From Mesorhizobium sp. M2A.F.Ca.ET.046.03.2.1 (GTDB lineage: Bacteria > Pseudomonadota > Alphaproteobacteria > Rhizobiales > Rhizobiaceae), in NCBI RefSeq assembly GCF_003952425.1, contig NZ_CP034449.1:5134001-5198000 (forward strand): a stretch of 64,000 nt of DNA. Direction: 5' to 3'. The translations under genes were made by a program, and so were the position numbers. Below the pieces are notes generated by a model. It did no database searches, was not told the DNA's origin, and saw only the letters and a list, made by a program, of their open reading frames with translations. Each line of letters starts with the position of its first letter. Position 1 is the first letter of the stretch. Positions 52,636-61,981 of this stretch are shown piece after piece.

Positions 52636-53169
52636 ATGCGCAGACGATTGCTTGTTCAGGTCATGGCTATTGCGGCGCTGCCGCTGTTCGTCGCCCCGGC
52701 TTTTGCGGCCGGTGAAGGTGGCGGAAGCGGCCAAACCACTACCCAGTGCAAGAAGGGCGAAGTCTGGGACAAGAAGAAGAACAAGTGCGTGAAGCCGCAA
52801 TATGGCATGCTGGATGACGACAGCATCTACGAGGCCGGCCACGATCTGGCGATGGCCGGGCGCTATGACGAGGCGATCTCGGTGCTGACGCTCGCCGCCA
52901 ACAAGCAGGATCCGCGCATCCTCAACTATCTCGGCTATTCGCATCGCCATTCTGGCCGCGTCACGGTCGGCCTCGGCTATTACGAGGAAGCGCTGCGCAT
53001 CGACCCGAACTACACGCTTGTGCGCGAATATCTCGGCGAAGCGCATCTTCAGATCGGCGATCTCGCCGGCGCTCAGGAACAGCTCAAGGAAATCGAAAAG
53101 CGGACCGGCACGGGCTCGCGCGAATACGGCATGCTGTCCGAGCAGATCGATCATTTCCTGCGGAGCTGA
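52636..53169 (+). CDS. Exported TPR-repeat protein
   Basis: The 177-residue protein has a signal peptide (LLVQVMAIAALPLFVAPAFA) and a short CKKGEVWDKKKNKCVKPQ motif with two cysteines that may form a disulfide. At least two tetratricopeptide repeats follow (SIYEAGHDLAMAGRYDEAIS, LNYLGYSHRHSGRVTVGLGY, VREYLGEAHLQIGDLAGAQE). It probably acts as a periplasmic interaction module. A GCAA-loop terminator follows the gene. Confidence 0.86.
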   Translation: MRRRLLVQVMAIAALPLFVAPAFAAGEGGGSGQTTTQCKKGEVWDKKKNKCVKPQYGMLDDDSIYEAGHDLAMAGRYDEAISVLTLAANKQDPRILNYLGYSHRHSGRVTVGLGYYEEALRIDPNYTLVREYLGEAHLQIGDLAGAQEQLKEIEKRTGTGSREYGMLSEQIDHFLRS

Positions 53170-53190
53170 ACAGGGCTTCAAGCTCTTCGG

Positions 53191-53224
53191 GCCGGCTGCG
53201 AGCAATCGTAGCCGGCTTTTTGTT
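53191..53224 (+). terminator. Intrinsic terminator with GCAA tetraloop
   Basis: An 11-bp stem GCCGGCTGCGA / TCGTAGCCGGC (one G-U pair) around GCAA is followed by TTTTTGTTGTT. Confidence 0.82.
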
Positions 53225-53432
53225 GTTCGCCATCAACCGGCATCCGCGAAAGCGGTGATCATTTCGCCGAACTTCATTTTTGCACGTGAAAATCGCGCCA
53301 AGATCGCTATATTCAGGGAAATTGTGGTGAAACGGTTCCGTTAGCCCGAGGCTGCCGGACCGTTTTCTTTTTGTACCCATTTGACAAGGCTGCTCCCGAC
53401 AAGCGGGGGTGGCGGCAGGAAAGGTCAGGCAT

Positions 53433-53906
53433 ATGATCAAGGTCCCGATGACAGGCGAGGGGTTCGCGTCATTGAAGGAAGAACTGCGTTGGCGCCAGCA
53501 AGAGGAGCGTCCGCGTATCATCGAGGCGATCTCCGAAGCGCGCTCGCATGGCGACCTGTCCGAAAATGCCGAATATCACGCGGCCAAGGAGTCGCAGAGC
53601 CACAATGAAGGCCGCATCAACGAGCTCGAGGATCTGATCGCGCGCGCCGAGGTCATCGACGTCTCCAAGCTTTCCGGCGACAAGGTGAAGTTCGGCGCGA
53701 CCGTCGTGCTCGTCGACGAGGACACCGAGGAAAAGAAGACCTACCAGATCGTCGGCGACCAGGAAGCCGACGTGAAGTCCGGCCGCATCTCGATCTCCTC
53801 GCCGATCGCGCGTGCGCTGATCGGCAAGGAAGTCGGCGACGCCATCGAGGTGAACGCTCCCGGCGGCGCCCGGGGATATGAGATCGTCCAGGTGCAATTT
53901 ATTTAG
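53433..53906 (+). CDS. greA: Transcription elongation factor GreA
   Basis: GreA rescues backtracked RNA polymerase by stimulating cleavage of the transcript. The 157-residue protein has the N-terminal coiled coil with the acidic tip motif [16 protein letters not shown], and the C-terminal FKBP-like domain ([38 protein letters not shown]). The start is at [11 protein letters not shown]; an ATG 8 codons earlier is a less typical start. It is a single gene between repeats and a terminator. Confidence 0.95.
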   Translation: MIKVPMTGEGFASLKEELRWRQQEERPRIIEAISEARSHGDLSENAEYHAAKESQSHNEGRINELEDLIARAEVIDVSKLSGDKVKFGATVVLVDEDTEEKKTYQIVGDQEADVKSGRISISSPIARALIGKEVGDAIEVNAPGGARGYEIVQVQFI

Positions 53907-53966
53907 TGCGCTTCGCCAGATTGGGATGACGTTTCATTGAATTGTCATCCTGATCCAACTCTTTGT

Positions 53967-54147
53967 TGGAACATGATCTTTCGGTTCTCACTTTTCGAGA
54001 TCATGTCCTGGCGTCGATTTCTGAGCTACCACGGCTCGCTGCGGATCCATTGCAAACGTTCGGAATTGGCTGAAGCCTCCGTGACGTCGTCATCCTCGGG
54101 TCTGCGCCGCGTCGCTTCGCTCCTTGCTCCGCCCGTGGATGACGAAG
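53967..54147. repeat. Two dispersed rhizobial repeats in the greA-waaC gap
   Basis: At 53967-54006 a hairpin-type repeat reads AACATGATCTTTCGG, then TTCTCACTTTTCGAGATCATG. At 54086-54147 a copy of the element also found at 14702-14883 reads GTCATCCTCGGGTCTGCGCC to CCGCCCGTGGATGACGAAGC. No gene lies between greA and waaC. Confidence 0.65.
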
Positions 54148-54157
54148 CAGCCGCGGT

Positions 54158-55132
54158 CTAAGCTGGCGCGTTTGATCTGAGCACCAGCAGCCGCTCAGCC
54201 TCGGCCATCACCTCAGCCGGCGTGATCTTGCCGCCGGGCGGCGCAAGCAAGGTCGATGCAAACTTTCCGCGCGGGCCGGTGAGACCGGGCTCCGTCGCCA
54301 GGAAGATGGCGACGGTCGGGAGGCCGAAGGCGCTGGCGAGGTGGGTGAGGCCGGTGTCGGCGCCGATGACGAGCGTCGAGCGGCCGAGGATCGCGGCGAC
54401 GTCCGCGAGCGGCGATTTCGCAACCAGCAACGTCTTTGGCACGGCACCGGCGATGGCCTCCGCCACCTTCTTTTCCGCCTCATTCGACCATGTGACCACT
54501 GGCGTGAATTGCCGGTCGGCCAGCTCGCGCGCGGTTCCGATCCAGTCCTCGGCCGGCCATTTCTTGTCCTCGCGGCTGGTGCCGTGGAGCAGGAAAGCGG
54601 TTTTGCCTTCAACGCCGGGTAGCGCGCCCGCTGGCGGCACGATGCCGGACTCGAGCGCCGACAGGTCAGGCTGGTAGCCCAGCGCCAGGCCGAACAGCCG
54701 CCTGGTGCGCTCGATGGCATGCAGATCGCGCGGCACGGCGTATTTGCGCTGATAGAACAGCGTCGCCGAAGGCTCACGGGCGCTGGCGCGGTCGAAGCCG
54801 GCAATCGGCGCGTCGGCCTGGATGGCGACCAGGGCAGACTTCAACAAGCCTTGCGCGTCGACGACAAGATCGTAGCGGGAGGCACGGAGTGCTCGGCGCA
54901 GCCCGGCCATCTCACGCCACGTTCCGCCGTCGAAAAGCCTCTTGCGCCAGCGCCGGACCGCCACCTTGTGGATCACTCCAATCGCCGGATGCAGCGCCAC
55001 GATGCCGGCAAACGGCTCCTCCACGCACCAGTCGAAGCTGATATCCGGACGATTGCGCACCGCGTCCTCGACGGCCGGAAAGGTGTGAATGACATCGCCC
55101 ATCGACGATGTCTTGACGATCAGCACTTTCAT
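54158..55132 (-). CDS. waaC: LPS heptosyltransferase I
   Basis: WaaC adds the first heptose to Kdo in the LPS inner core. The 324-residue GT9 enzyme starts [20 protein letters not shown], has VDAQGLLKSALVAIQADAPI, FLLHGTSREDKKWPAEDWIG and the donor-binding loop VIGADTGLTHLASAFGLPTV. The short N-terminal KTSSMGDVIH motif separates WaaC from WaaF. Its ATG overlaps the waaF stop by 4 bases, giving hldD-waaF-waaC as one operon. Confidence 0.92.
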   Translation of the reverse strand: MKVLIVKTSSMGDVIHTFPAVEDAVRNRPDISFDWCVEEPFAGIVALHPAIGVIHKVAVRRWRKRLFDGGTWREMAGLRRALRASRYDLVVDAQGLLKSALVAIQADAPIAGFDRASAREPSATLFYQRKYAVPRDLHAIERTRRLFGLALGYQPDLSALESGIVPPAGALPGVEGKTAFLLHGTSREDKKWPAEDWIGTARELADRQFTPVVTWSNEAEKKVAEAIAGAVPKTLLVAKSPLADVAAILGRSTLVIGADTGLTHLASAFGLPTVAIFLATEPGLTGPRGKFASTLLAPPGGKITPAEVMAEAERLLVLRSNAPA

Positions 55133-56136
55133 GCGGCCGCCGGAACCTTGAGCAGGCGGTCGGCCGCGGCAGTGACACGGGCGACATCAAGGGTCTTGAG
55201 GCAGTTGAGATGCCCGAGCGGGCAGACTTTCTTGTGACAGGGCGAGCAGGACAGATGCAGCCAGATCAGTTCGGAGCGCTCGCTGAGCGGCGGCGTGTTT
55301 TCCGGCGACGTCGAACCATAGACGGCCACGATCGGCGTGTTTACGGCGGCCGCGACATGCATCAGCCCGCTGTCGTTCGAGACCGCAAGCTTTGCCGCGG
55401 CGATCAGGTCGATGGCGTCCTCCAGCCGCGTCTTGCCGGCAAGGTCGATGGCGCCGGGCGCGAGCGTCGCGATCTCGCCGGTCACGCCGGCATCGTTCTT
55501 CGAGCCGAGCAGCACGACGCCCAGACCCTTTGCCATCATGTTCCGGGCAAGCCCGGCATAGTGATCGCTCGGCCAGCGTTTTGCCGGGCCGAACTCGGCG
55601 CCGGGCATGAGCGCCACAAATTTCCTTCCCGTCAGCCCGAACCGCGCCAGCAGATCGGCTTGGTTGGCCTTGTCGACGGTAAGCTTCGGCGCGCGAAACG
55701 TGCCGCCGCGCGCGAGGCCGAAATAGGCGCGCGCCGTGCGCCGCTTCAGCGCTTCGGGCAGCGGCACGATGTCGGTCAGCAGGCCATAGCGCATTTCGCG
55801 CAAATTGCCGACACGATGGGGGATGCGGGCAAAGAACGGGATCAGTGCCGATTTCCAGCTTCCCGGCAGCACATAGGCCATGTCGTAGCGGCCGCGCAGC
55901 AGGCGGCCGAAGCGCCTGCGGCTGCGGAATTCGAGCGCGCCCGGCATCAGCGGGAAGTCGATCTGGCTGCGTATCTCGGGCATGCGCTTGACCAAAGGCG
56001 CGGCCCAGGCCGGCGCCAGCACATCGATCGCCGCGTTCGGATGTTTTTCCTTCAGCGCCGCAAACAGGCACTGCGCCATGACCATGTCGCCCACCCAGCG
56101 TGGACCGATCACGAGGATCGTTGGGCCTTCAGCCAT
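55129..56136 (-). CDS. waaF: ADP-heptose:LPS heptosyltransferase II
   Basis: WaaF adds the second heptose. The 335-residue GT9 enzyme has the N-terminal [40 protein letters not shown] and the donor loop [21 protein letters not shown] Cys-rich block follows ([20 protein letters not shown]), as is usual for WaaF. It overlaps hldD upstream by 28 bases and waaC downstream by 4. Confidence 0.93.
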   Translation of the reverse strand: MAEGPTILVIGPRWVGDMVMAQCLFAALKEKHPNAAIDVLAPAWAAPLVKRMPEIRSQIDFPLMPGALEFRSRRRFGRLLRGRYDMAYVLPGSWKSALIPFFARIPHRVGNLREMRYGLLTDIVPLPEALKRRTARAYFGLARGGTFRAPKLTVDKANQADLLARFGLTGRKFVALMPGAEFGPAKRWPSDHYAGLARNMMAKGLGVVLLGSKNDAGVTGEIATLAPGAIDLAGKTRLEDAIDLIAAAKLAVSNDSGLMHVAAAVNTPIVAVYGSTSPENTPPLSERSELIWLHLSCSPCHKKVCPLGHLNCLKTLDVARVTAAADRLLKVPAAA

Positions 56137-57056
56137 TCGACATAGTCCCTGACGCCGGTTTCGACTGTGCGGAATTGGCCATTGTAGCCGGCCGCGCGCA
56201 AGCGGGACATATCAGCCTGCGTAAAACTCTGGTAGCTGCCCTTGAGATGGTCGGGAAAGGGGATGAACTCGATCTCGCCCTTGCCCAGCGTGTCGATCAC
56301 CGTTTCGGCGACGGCGCGGAACGGCTGGGCGCGACCGGTGCCGCAGTTGAAGATGCCGCTCTGGCCCTTTTTCCAAAGCCACAGATTGACGTCGGCGACA
56401 TCGCCGACATGGATGAAGTCGCGGCTCTGCTCGCCGGGGCCGAAGTCGCCATAGGCGCCGAAGAGTTTCGGATTTTCGCCGCGCTCGACCTGGTTGAACA
56501 GATGGAAGGCGACGGACGCCATGGCGCCCTTGTGCGCCTCGCGCGGTCCGTAGACGTTGAAGTAGCGCAGCCCCGTCACCTGCGAATGATCGGCGTCGAC
56601 ATTGCGGCGGACATAGTCGTCGAACAGTTTCTTCGAATAGGCATAGACATTGAGCGGGCGCTCGAACTCGGGCTCCTCGCGGAACTCGCTGCCCCCGCCA
56701 TAGACGGATGCGGAGGAGGCATAAAGGAAGGGCACGCGCAGGTCGAGGCAGGCATGCAGGAGCCGCTTCGAATAGGTGTAGTTCACGTGCATCATGAACT
56801 TGCCGTTCCACTCGGTGGTGGTCGAGCAGGCGCCCTGATGGAAGACGACCTCGATGCGGCCGAGCGCGCCATTCTCGAGCTGGGCGAGAAAATCGTCCTT
56901 GTCGAGATAGTCGGCGACGCGAAGGTCGGCGAGGTTGGCGATCTTGTGGCCGTCGGTGAGATCGTCGACCACGACGATGTCGTCATGCCCCTCGGCGTTG
57001 AGTGCGGCGACGATGTTGGAGCCGATCATGCCGGCGCCGCCCGTGACGATGATCAT
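56109..57056 (-). CDS. hldD: ADP-L-glycero-D-manno-heptose 6-epimerase
   Basis: HldD converts ADP-D-glycero- to ADP-L-glycero-D-manno-heptose. The 315-residue SDR protein starts [20 protein letters not shown], has the [18 protein letters not shown] block specific to Hld[11 protein letters not shown] and the catalytic YAYSKKLFD, then [20 protein letters not shown]. It is the first gene of the hldD-waaF-waaC operon and diverges from the hldE-gmhA-gmhB side with two other genes between. Confidence 0.94.
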   Translation of the reverse strand: MIIVTGGAGMIGSNIVAALNAEGHDDIVVVDDLTDGHKIANLADLRVADYLDKDDFLAQLENGALGRIEVVFHQGACSTTTEWNGKFMMHVNYTYSKRLLHACLDLRVPFLYASSASVYGGGSEFREEPEFERPLNVYAYSKKLFDDYVRRNVDADHSQVTGLRYFNVYGPREAHKGAMASVAFHLFNQVERGENPKLFGAYGDFGPGEQSRDFIHVGDVADVNLWLWKKGQSGIFNCGTGRAQPFRAVAETVIDTLGKGEIEFIPFPDHLKGSYQSFTQADMSRLRAAGYNGQFRTVETGVRDYVEWLKAQRSS

Positions 57057-57240
57057 GAAGGCCTCTGTCTGTTTGCGATCCGGGCTCTTATAGGGGAGGT
57101 GGGCTGGGCTGTCGATAAAGCTCGCCGGCCGCGGCTACGACGAATGTAGGGATGGATCGGCGGAAGGGCTTTCGGGATAAGCTGCTTGCAAGCACCGGGG
57201 CGAGGGCGCCGCGGTGCGGATACATGCCCGTGGTGCAATC

Positions 57241-57675
57241 ATGACGTCCGATCTAAAGCCTGGCCTTCGCCATCTTCAAACCCTGCGGGTGGACGATACC
57301 CTGACGGTGCCTGCCATGACGCCGGCCTTTGCGGGATTCGGCGACATGCCGCCGGTATTCGCTACCGCCTTCATGGTCGGCTTCATCGAATGGGCGTGCA
57401 TCGAGGCATTGCGCCCGTTCCTCGGAAGCCATGAGAGGACCGTCGGCACCCATGTCGATGTTTCCCATGTCGCCGCCACGCCTGTCGGCATGATGGTCAC
57501 GGCAGATGTCGAGCTTATCGCCGTGGAAGGAAGAAAGCTGCGCTTCAAGGTGTCGTGCAGTGACGAGGGCGGACCGATCGGGGAAGGTTTCCACGAGCGC
57601 GCCGTGATCGACCATGACAAGTTCATGGCGCGTGTCTTGACCAAATCCCGGCAGACAGGTTCCTTGCCACAGTGA
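57241..57675 (+). CDS. Thioesterase, FlK-like hotdog fold
   Basis: The 144-residue protein contains FATAFMVGFIEWACIEALRP and GTHVDVSHVAATPVGMMVTA, the active-site helix and strand region of the fluoroacetyl-CoA thioesterase-like family. Many members act on other small acyl-CoAs, and fluoroacetate resistance is not implied. It lies between the divergent heptose operons and is not clearly part of either. The ATG at 57241 is in an unremarkable context. Confidence 0.85.
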   Translation: MTSDLKPGLRHLQTLRVDDTLTVPAMTPAFAGFGDMPPVFATAFMVGFIEWACIEALRPFLGSHERTVGTHVDVSHVAATPVGMMVTADVELIAVEGRKLRFKVSCSDEGGPIGEGFHERAVIDHDKFMARVLTKSRQTGSLPQ

Positions 57676-57735
57676 GGCCGCAAAGCTACCGCTCCAGTCG
57701 GCCTTAGCCAGCTGGCGCAGCGTAAGGGACCAAGA

Positions 57736-58366
57736 ATGCCGTCGACCGAACTGCTCATCGCATTCTTCGCCACCACTGCGATCTTCGCCTACATCCCCGG
57801 ACCCGCCATGCTTTAGCCGCGGCGCAGACGATGGCGCGGGGCCGCTGGTCGGGGCTGACGGCGGCTCTCGGCATTCATCTTGGCGGTTATGTGCATGTCT
57901 TCGCGGCCGCCGCGGGACTGTCCGTCCTGTTCCACGCCGTGCCGCCGCTCTATCTGGCGGTCAAGCTCGGCGGCGCGCTCTATCTGATCTGGCTCGGCGT
58001 CTCAATGATCCGCAAACGGACAGGCGGCGATACGGCTCTGCCGGCCATCGAGCGGAAATCGGCGCGGCGCGCCTTTTTCGAAAGCATCACCGTCGAGGTG
58101 CTCAATCCGAAGACGGCGATCTTCTTCATGGCGTTCCTGCCGCAATTCATCGATGCCTCGGCGGCGTTCCCGTCTGGCTGCAGTTCGTCGTGCTTGGAAC
58201 CATCGTCAATCTGATGTTTTCCTCCGCCGATATTGTTTGCGTATTCCTTGCCGGCGCGATGATCGACCGGCTGCGGCGTTCAGGGCGGGCGCAGCGGCTG
58301 ATGCAGCGTGCAGGCGGCGCCGTGCTTGTCGGCCTCGGCGTCCACGTGGCCCTGCAGAGAAGCTGA
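57736..58366 (+). pseudogene. LysE/RhtB family amino-acid exporter, with two frameshifts
   Basis: The first frame gives TELLIAFFATTAIFAYIPGP and AML, then a TAG. One missing base near 57815 would continue as YAAAQTMARGRWSGLTAALG, GIHLGGYVHVFAAAAGL, NPKTAIFFMAFLPQFIDASA. A second missing base near 58172 would continue as VWLQFVVLGTIVNLMFSSAD to VHVALQRS. Corrected, it is about 210 residues with six membrane segments, the normal LysE size. LysE/RhtB proteins export amino acids. Two one-base losses in one gene suggest decay, unless the consensus is faulty. Confidence 0.87.
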
Positions 58367-58505
58367 TTGCACAGCCGACTTCGGCCGCAGTCAATCGGGC
58401 CTGCCGTTGCGCTCGCCGCAATTGCGGTATATCCGCATCGCGTTGAGCGAGGTGCGCCACAATTCCGGCGCTGAAACCTAATCAAGTCCTGCCTTTTTCA
58501 GGCAT

Positions 58506-60002
58506 ATGTCGAGTGAGATGATCAAGCACAATCCGCCCTCTCCGGAACCTTTGCATCGCACCATCGCCCGGTTCGGCGAGGTCACCGTGCTGGTGGTCGG
58601 CGATTTCATTCTCGACCGTTTCGTCAGCGGCGTGATCGAACGCATCTCGCCGGAGGCTCCGATCCCCGTGCTGCATGGACGGGGCGAAATGCTGAACATG
58701 GGCGGCGCCGGCAATGTCGTCTCCAACATCGTTTCGCTAGGCGGGGCCGCCATACCCGTCTCGGTGATCGGCGCCGACCAGGCCGGCAACAATCTGATGC
58801 GCATGCTGAGCGAGATCGGTGTCGACACGGACGGGCTTCTGCAGCGGGCGGACCGCATGACCTCGTCGAAAAGCCGCTTCAGCGCGCTCAACCAGCAGGT
58901 GCTGCGCTTCGACGAGGAAGAGATCAAGCCGCTCACTTCCGCCGAGCGGGCGAAGCTCATCGATCATTTCCAGGCCGCGCTTGGCCGCGCCGACATCGTG
59001 ATCCTTTCCGATTACGGCAAGGGCATTCTGCTCGACGGCGTCGCCGGCGAGCTGATCGCGATCTGCCGCGATGCCGGCAAGCCGGTGCTGGTCGATCCGA
59101 AGGGGCGCGATTACGCGCGCTATGCCGGCGCCACGGCAGTGACGCCGAACCGCAAGGAGCTTGGCGAGGCGGTCGGGCGCAAGGTGTTCGGCGATGACGA
59201 GATCGTGGCCGCCGCACGCGACCTGATCGCCGCGCATGACTTCGAGTATATCGTCGCCACGCGCAGCGAGAAGGGCATGAGCGTGGTCTCCGCCGAGGAT
59301 GCCCGCCACATTTCCACCCAGGCCAGCGAAGTGTTCGACGTTTCCGGTGCCGGCGACACGGTCATTGCGAGCTTCGCGCTTTCGCTCGCCGCCGGCGCCG
59401 ACCGGGTGCATGCCGCGGTCATCGCCAATGCGGCCGGCGGCGTCGTGGTGGGAAAACGCGGCACCGCTCGGCTGAATGTCGAGGAACTGTCCGGCGCGCT
59501 GTTCCGCTCGCATGGGCCGACGGCTCATACGGATGCCATTCTTGACGCCAATGCGGCGGCCAGGATGGTCGCCGCCTGGAAGGAAGAGGGCCTCACGGTC
59601 GGCTTCACCAATGGCTGTTTCGACATCCTGCACGCCGGCCATGTCAGCCTGCTGCATGCCGCCCGCAGCCAGTGCGACCGGCTGGTGCTCGGCCTCAACA
59701 GCGACGACTCGGTGCGCCGGCTGAAAGGGCCGGGGCGCCCGGTCAACAACCAGCATGACCGCGCCTGCGTGCTGGCAGCGCTTGCCTCGGTCGACGCCGT
59801 CGTCGTCTTCGAGGAGGATACGCCGCTCAAGCTGATCGAGGCGCTCTTGCCCGACGTCCTGGTCAAGGGCGCGGACTATACGATCGAGACCGTGGTCGGC
59901 GCCGATGTGGTGCAGAAGGCGGGCGGGCGCGTGGTGCTGGTCGACCTCGTCGCAGGCAAGAGCACGACGAACACGATCGGCAAGCTGCGTGCCGCAAACT
60001 GA
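58506..60002 (+). CDS. hldE: Bifunctional heptose-7-phosphate kinase / heptose-1-phosphate adenylyltransferase
   Basis: HldE acts twice in ADP-heptose synthesis. Residues 1 to about 330 form a PfkB-type kinase, with MGGAGNVVSNIVSLGGAAIP, VDPKGRDYARYAGATAVTPN and the catalytic region VFDVSGAGDTVIASFALSLA. Residues about 355 to 498 form a nucleotidyltransferase with GFTNGCFDILHAGHVSLLHA (HxGH type) and ending region TIGKLRAAN. The full length of 498 residues has both domains. It is the first gene of hldE-gmhA-gmhB. Confidence 0.95.
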   Translation: MSSEMIKHNPPSPEPLHRTIARFGEVTVLVVGDFILDRFVSGVIERISPEAPIPVLHGRGEMLNMGGAGNVVSNIVSLGGAAIPVSVIGADQAGNNLMRMLSEIGVDTDGLLQRADRMTSSKSRFSALNQQVLRFDEEEIKPLTSAERAKLIDHFQAALGRADIVILSDYGKGILLDGVAGELIAICRDAGKPVLVDPKGRDYARYAGATAVTPNRKELGEAVGRKVFGDDEIVAAARDLIAAHDFEYIVATRSEKGMSVVSAEDARHISTQASEVFDVSGAGDTVIASFALSLAAGADRVHAAVIANAAGGVVVGKRGTARLNVEELSGALFRSHGPTAHTDAILDANAAARMVAAWKEEGLTVGFTNGCFDILHAGHVSLLHAARSQCDRLVLGLNSDDSVRRLKGPGRPVNNQHDRACVLAALASVDAVVVFEEDTPLKLIEALLPDVLVKGADYTIETVVGADVVQKAGGRVVLVDLVAGKSTTNTIGKLRAAN

Positions 60003-60009
60003 GGGTCTC

Positions 60010-60582
60010 ATGTCCGATTTGAACGACTACCTGGTCCGCTCCGCGGCGGCGATCTCGGCGATGGTCGAGCGCGACCTGACCGGTGAGATGGAGCGCGCCG
60101 TGAGCACGGTCGTGACCGCGCTTTCGCAAGGCAAGGCGCTGCTGATCTGCGGCAATGGCGGCTCGGCCAGCGATGCCATCCACATCGCCGGCGAGTTGGT
60201 CGGCCGCTTCCTGAAGGAGCGCAAGGCCTACAATGTCATCGCGCTGCCGGCCAACGCCGCGGTGCTGACCGCCTGGGGCAACGATTACGGCTTCGACACC
60301 GTCTTCTCGCGCCAGGTCGAGGCGCATGGATCGGAAGGCGCGGTGCTGCTTGCCATCTCGACCAGCGGCAATTCGCCAAGCATCCTTGCCGCCGCCGAGC
60401 AGGCGCGCATGATGGGCATGACGGTGATCAGCCTTACCGGCGATACCGGCGGCAAGCTCGCGCCGCTGGCCGACATCCTGCTCAATGTGCCATCGACCTC
60501 GACGCCGATCATCCAGCAGGGGCATCTCTGCCTCTACCACCATCTGTGCGAGGCGGTCGAAGCGCGTCTCAGCAATGGCTGA
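60010..60582 (+). CDS. gmhA: Phosphoheptose isomerase
   Basis: GmhA converts sedoheptulose 7-phosphate to D-glycero-D-manno-heptose 7-phosphate. The 190-residue SIS-domain protein has ALLICGNGGSASDAIHIAGE, LVGRFLKERKAYNVIALPAN and LLAISTSGNSPSILAAAEQA, with HLCLYHHLCEAVE near the end. It starts 7 bases after hldE and overlaps gmhB by 8 bases. An upstream in-frame ATG inside hldE is rejected. Confidence 0.94.
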   Translation: MSDLNDYLVRSAAAISAMVERDLTGEMERAVSTVVTALSQGKALLICGNGGSASDAIHIAGELVGRFLKERKAYNVIALPANAAVLTAWGNDYGFDTVFSRQVEAHGSEGAVLLAISTSGNSPSILAAAEQARMMGMTVISLTGDTGGKLAPLADILLNVPSTSTPIIQQGHLCLYHHLCEAVEARLSNG

Positions 60583-61204
60583 GAGCGAAGGCTTTCCGCT
60601 GGCCGGGCCAGGCCTTTGGGTCGAGCGGGTTGGTGACCGGAGCTTTCCGGCCGGCCGGCCGGCGCTGTTCCTCGATCGCGACGGCACGATCAATCTGGAT
60701 ACCGGCTATCCCGACGATCCGGCGACCATGGCGCTGCGCGATGGCATCGCGCCGGTCATCGCGACCGCGAACCAGCGCGGCATTCCGGTCGTTGTCGTCA
60801 CCAACCAGTCCGGCATCGCGCGCGGCTATTTCGGCTGGGACGCTTTCGCCCGGGTCAACGGGCGCGTGCTCGACCTGCTGGCTGAACAGAACGCGTTTGT
60901 CGACATGGTGCTGGCTTGCGCCTACCACGAGACCGGCACCGGTCTACTGGCGATGGCCGATCATCCGATGCGCAAGCCCAATCCAGGCATGCTGCTGGAG
61001 GCGGGCCGGCAGCTCGGCCTGGACTTGAAACGATCACTGATCGTCGGCGACAAGCTGGCGGATATGGAAGCCGGCCAGCGCGCCGGCCTCACGTGTGGCT
61101 GGCTTGTCGACGGCGAAGGCTCGATGATGGGCGGGCTTTCGGTGTTGCCGTTGCGCGACGCAACGGACCTTGGTGGACTGCTCACTGCGATACGATCGCT
61201 TTGA
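60575..61204 (+). CDS. gmhB: D-glycero-D-manno-heptose 1,7-bisphosphate phosphatase
   Basis: GmhB removes the 7-phosphate of heptose 1,7-bisphosphate. The 209-residue HAD-superfamily protein has the nucleophile motif FLDRDGTINLDTGYPDDP, VVVTNQSGIARGYFGWD (motif II) and HPMRKPNPGMLLEAGRQLGL with LIVGDKLADMEAGQRAGL (motifs III and IV). An N-terminal extension of about 30 residues precedes the first motif. It is the last gene of the forward heptose operon. Confidence 0.92.
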   Translation: MAESEGFPLAGPGLWVERVGDRSFPAGRPALFLDRDGTINLDTGYPDDPATMALRDGIAPVIATANQRGIPVVVVTNQSGIARGYFGWDAFARVNGRVLDLLAEQNAFVDMVLACAYHETGTGLLAMADHPMRKPNPGMLLEAGRQLGLDLKRSLIVGDKLADMEAGQRAGLTCGWLVDGEGSMMGGLSVLPLRDATDLGGLLTAIRSL

Positions 61205-61271
61205 TCGCAGGTTGATTCAAGACCTGAAGTTAAGCCTGTTGTTCTGCAGCGGAATTTCCGGAAACGGCACA

Positions 61272-61748
61272 TCAAGTTTGAAAGGCCACCAGCCCCTCAT
61301 CCTTGACGCGGCGGATGGTCAAGGCGGTGCGCACCGTGTCCACATTCGGGGCCGAAGCCAGTTCCTCGATGACGAAGGTCTGGAAGGTGCCAAGGTCGCT
61401 TGCCACGCAGTGCAGCAGGAAATCGGATTCGCCCGACACCATCCAGGCGTCGCGCACGATCGGCCAGCCGCGCGTGCGTTCGGCGAAGGTCTTCAACTCG
61501 GCATCGGCCTGATGGTGCAGGCCGATCAGGCAGAAGGCGACGACATCCATGCCGAGCGCCGGCGCGTTGAGAAGCGCGCGGTAACCGCGGATGATGCCGG
61601 CTTCTTCCAGCCGCCTGACGCGGCGCAGGCAGGGCGGCGCCGAGATGCCGACCCGGCTCGACAATTCGACATTGGTCATGCGCCCGTCGCTCTGCAATTC
61701 ACGCAGGATCTTCCAGTCGATGGCGTCGAGGTCGGCTTTGAGCGGCAT
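61272..61748 (-). CDS. Lrp/AsnC-family transcriptional regulator
   Basis: The 158-residue protein has an N-terminal helix-turn-helix (LDAIDWKILRELQSDGRMTN, then VELSSRVGISAPPCLRRVRR) and a C-terminal ligand-binding RAM domain (WMVSGESDFLLHCVASDLGT). Such regulators respond to amino acids. It diverges from trxB; the Lrp-trxB-LysR arrangement is common in Rhizobiales. Its target is not evident here. Confidence 0.91.
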   Translation of the reverse strand: MPLKADLDAIDWKILRELQSDGRMTNVELSSRVGISAPPCLRRVRRLEEAGIIRGYRALLNAPALGMDVVAFCLIGLHHQADAELKTFAERTRGWPIVRDAWMVSGESDFLLHCVASDLGTFQTFVIEELASAPNVDTVRTALTIRRVKDEGLVAFQT

Positions 61749-61981
61749 GGCTGTCTCGGCTCTTGCGCAAGAATCTTTCGCGAATTTGTAATTAAACGAC
61801 TTTTGTGTCCGCGCCAGCCCCTCACCGACGCGATTTTTAGAGGTAACAAAAGCTGCGATTTTGCGAATATCCGGCTGACGGCAGCTTTCCGGGGACGACG
61901 GTCCGTTCGTCTTGCTGCCATGGTTTGCAACCCTTACATTAACCTCGACAAAACCACGGCTTTGCGCCGCAGGGGACTTTC

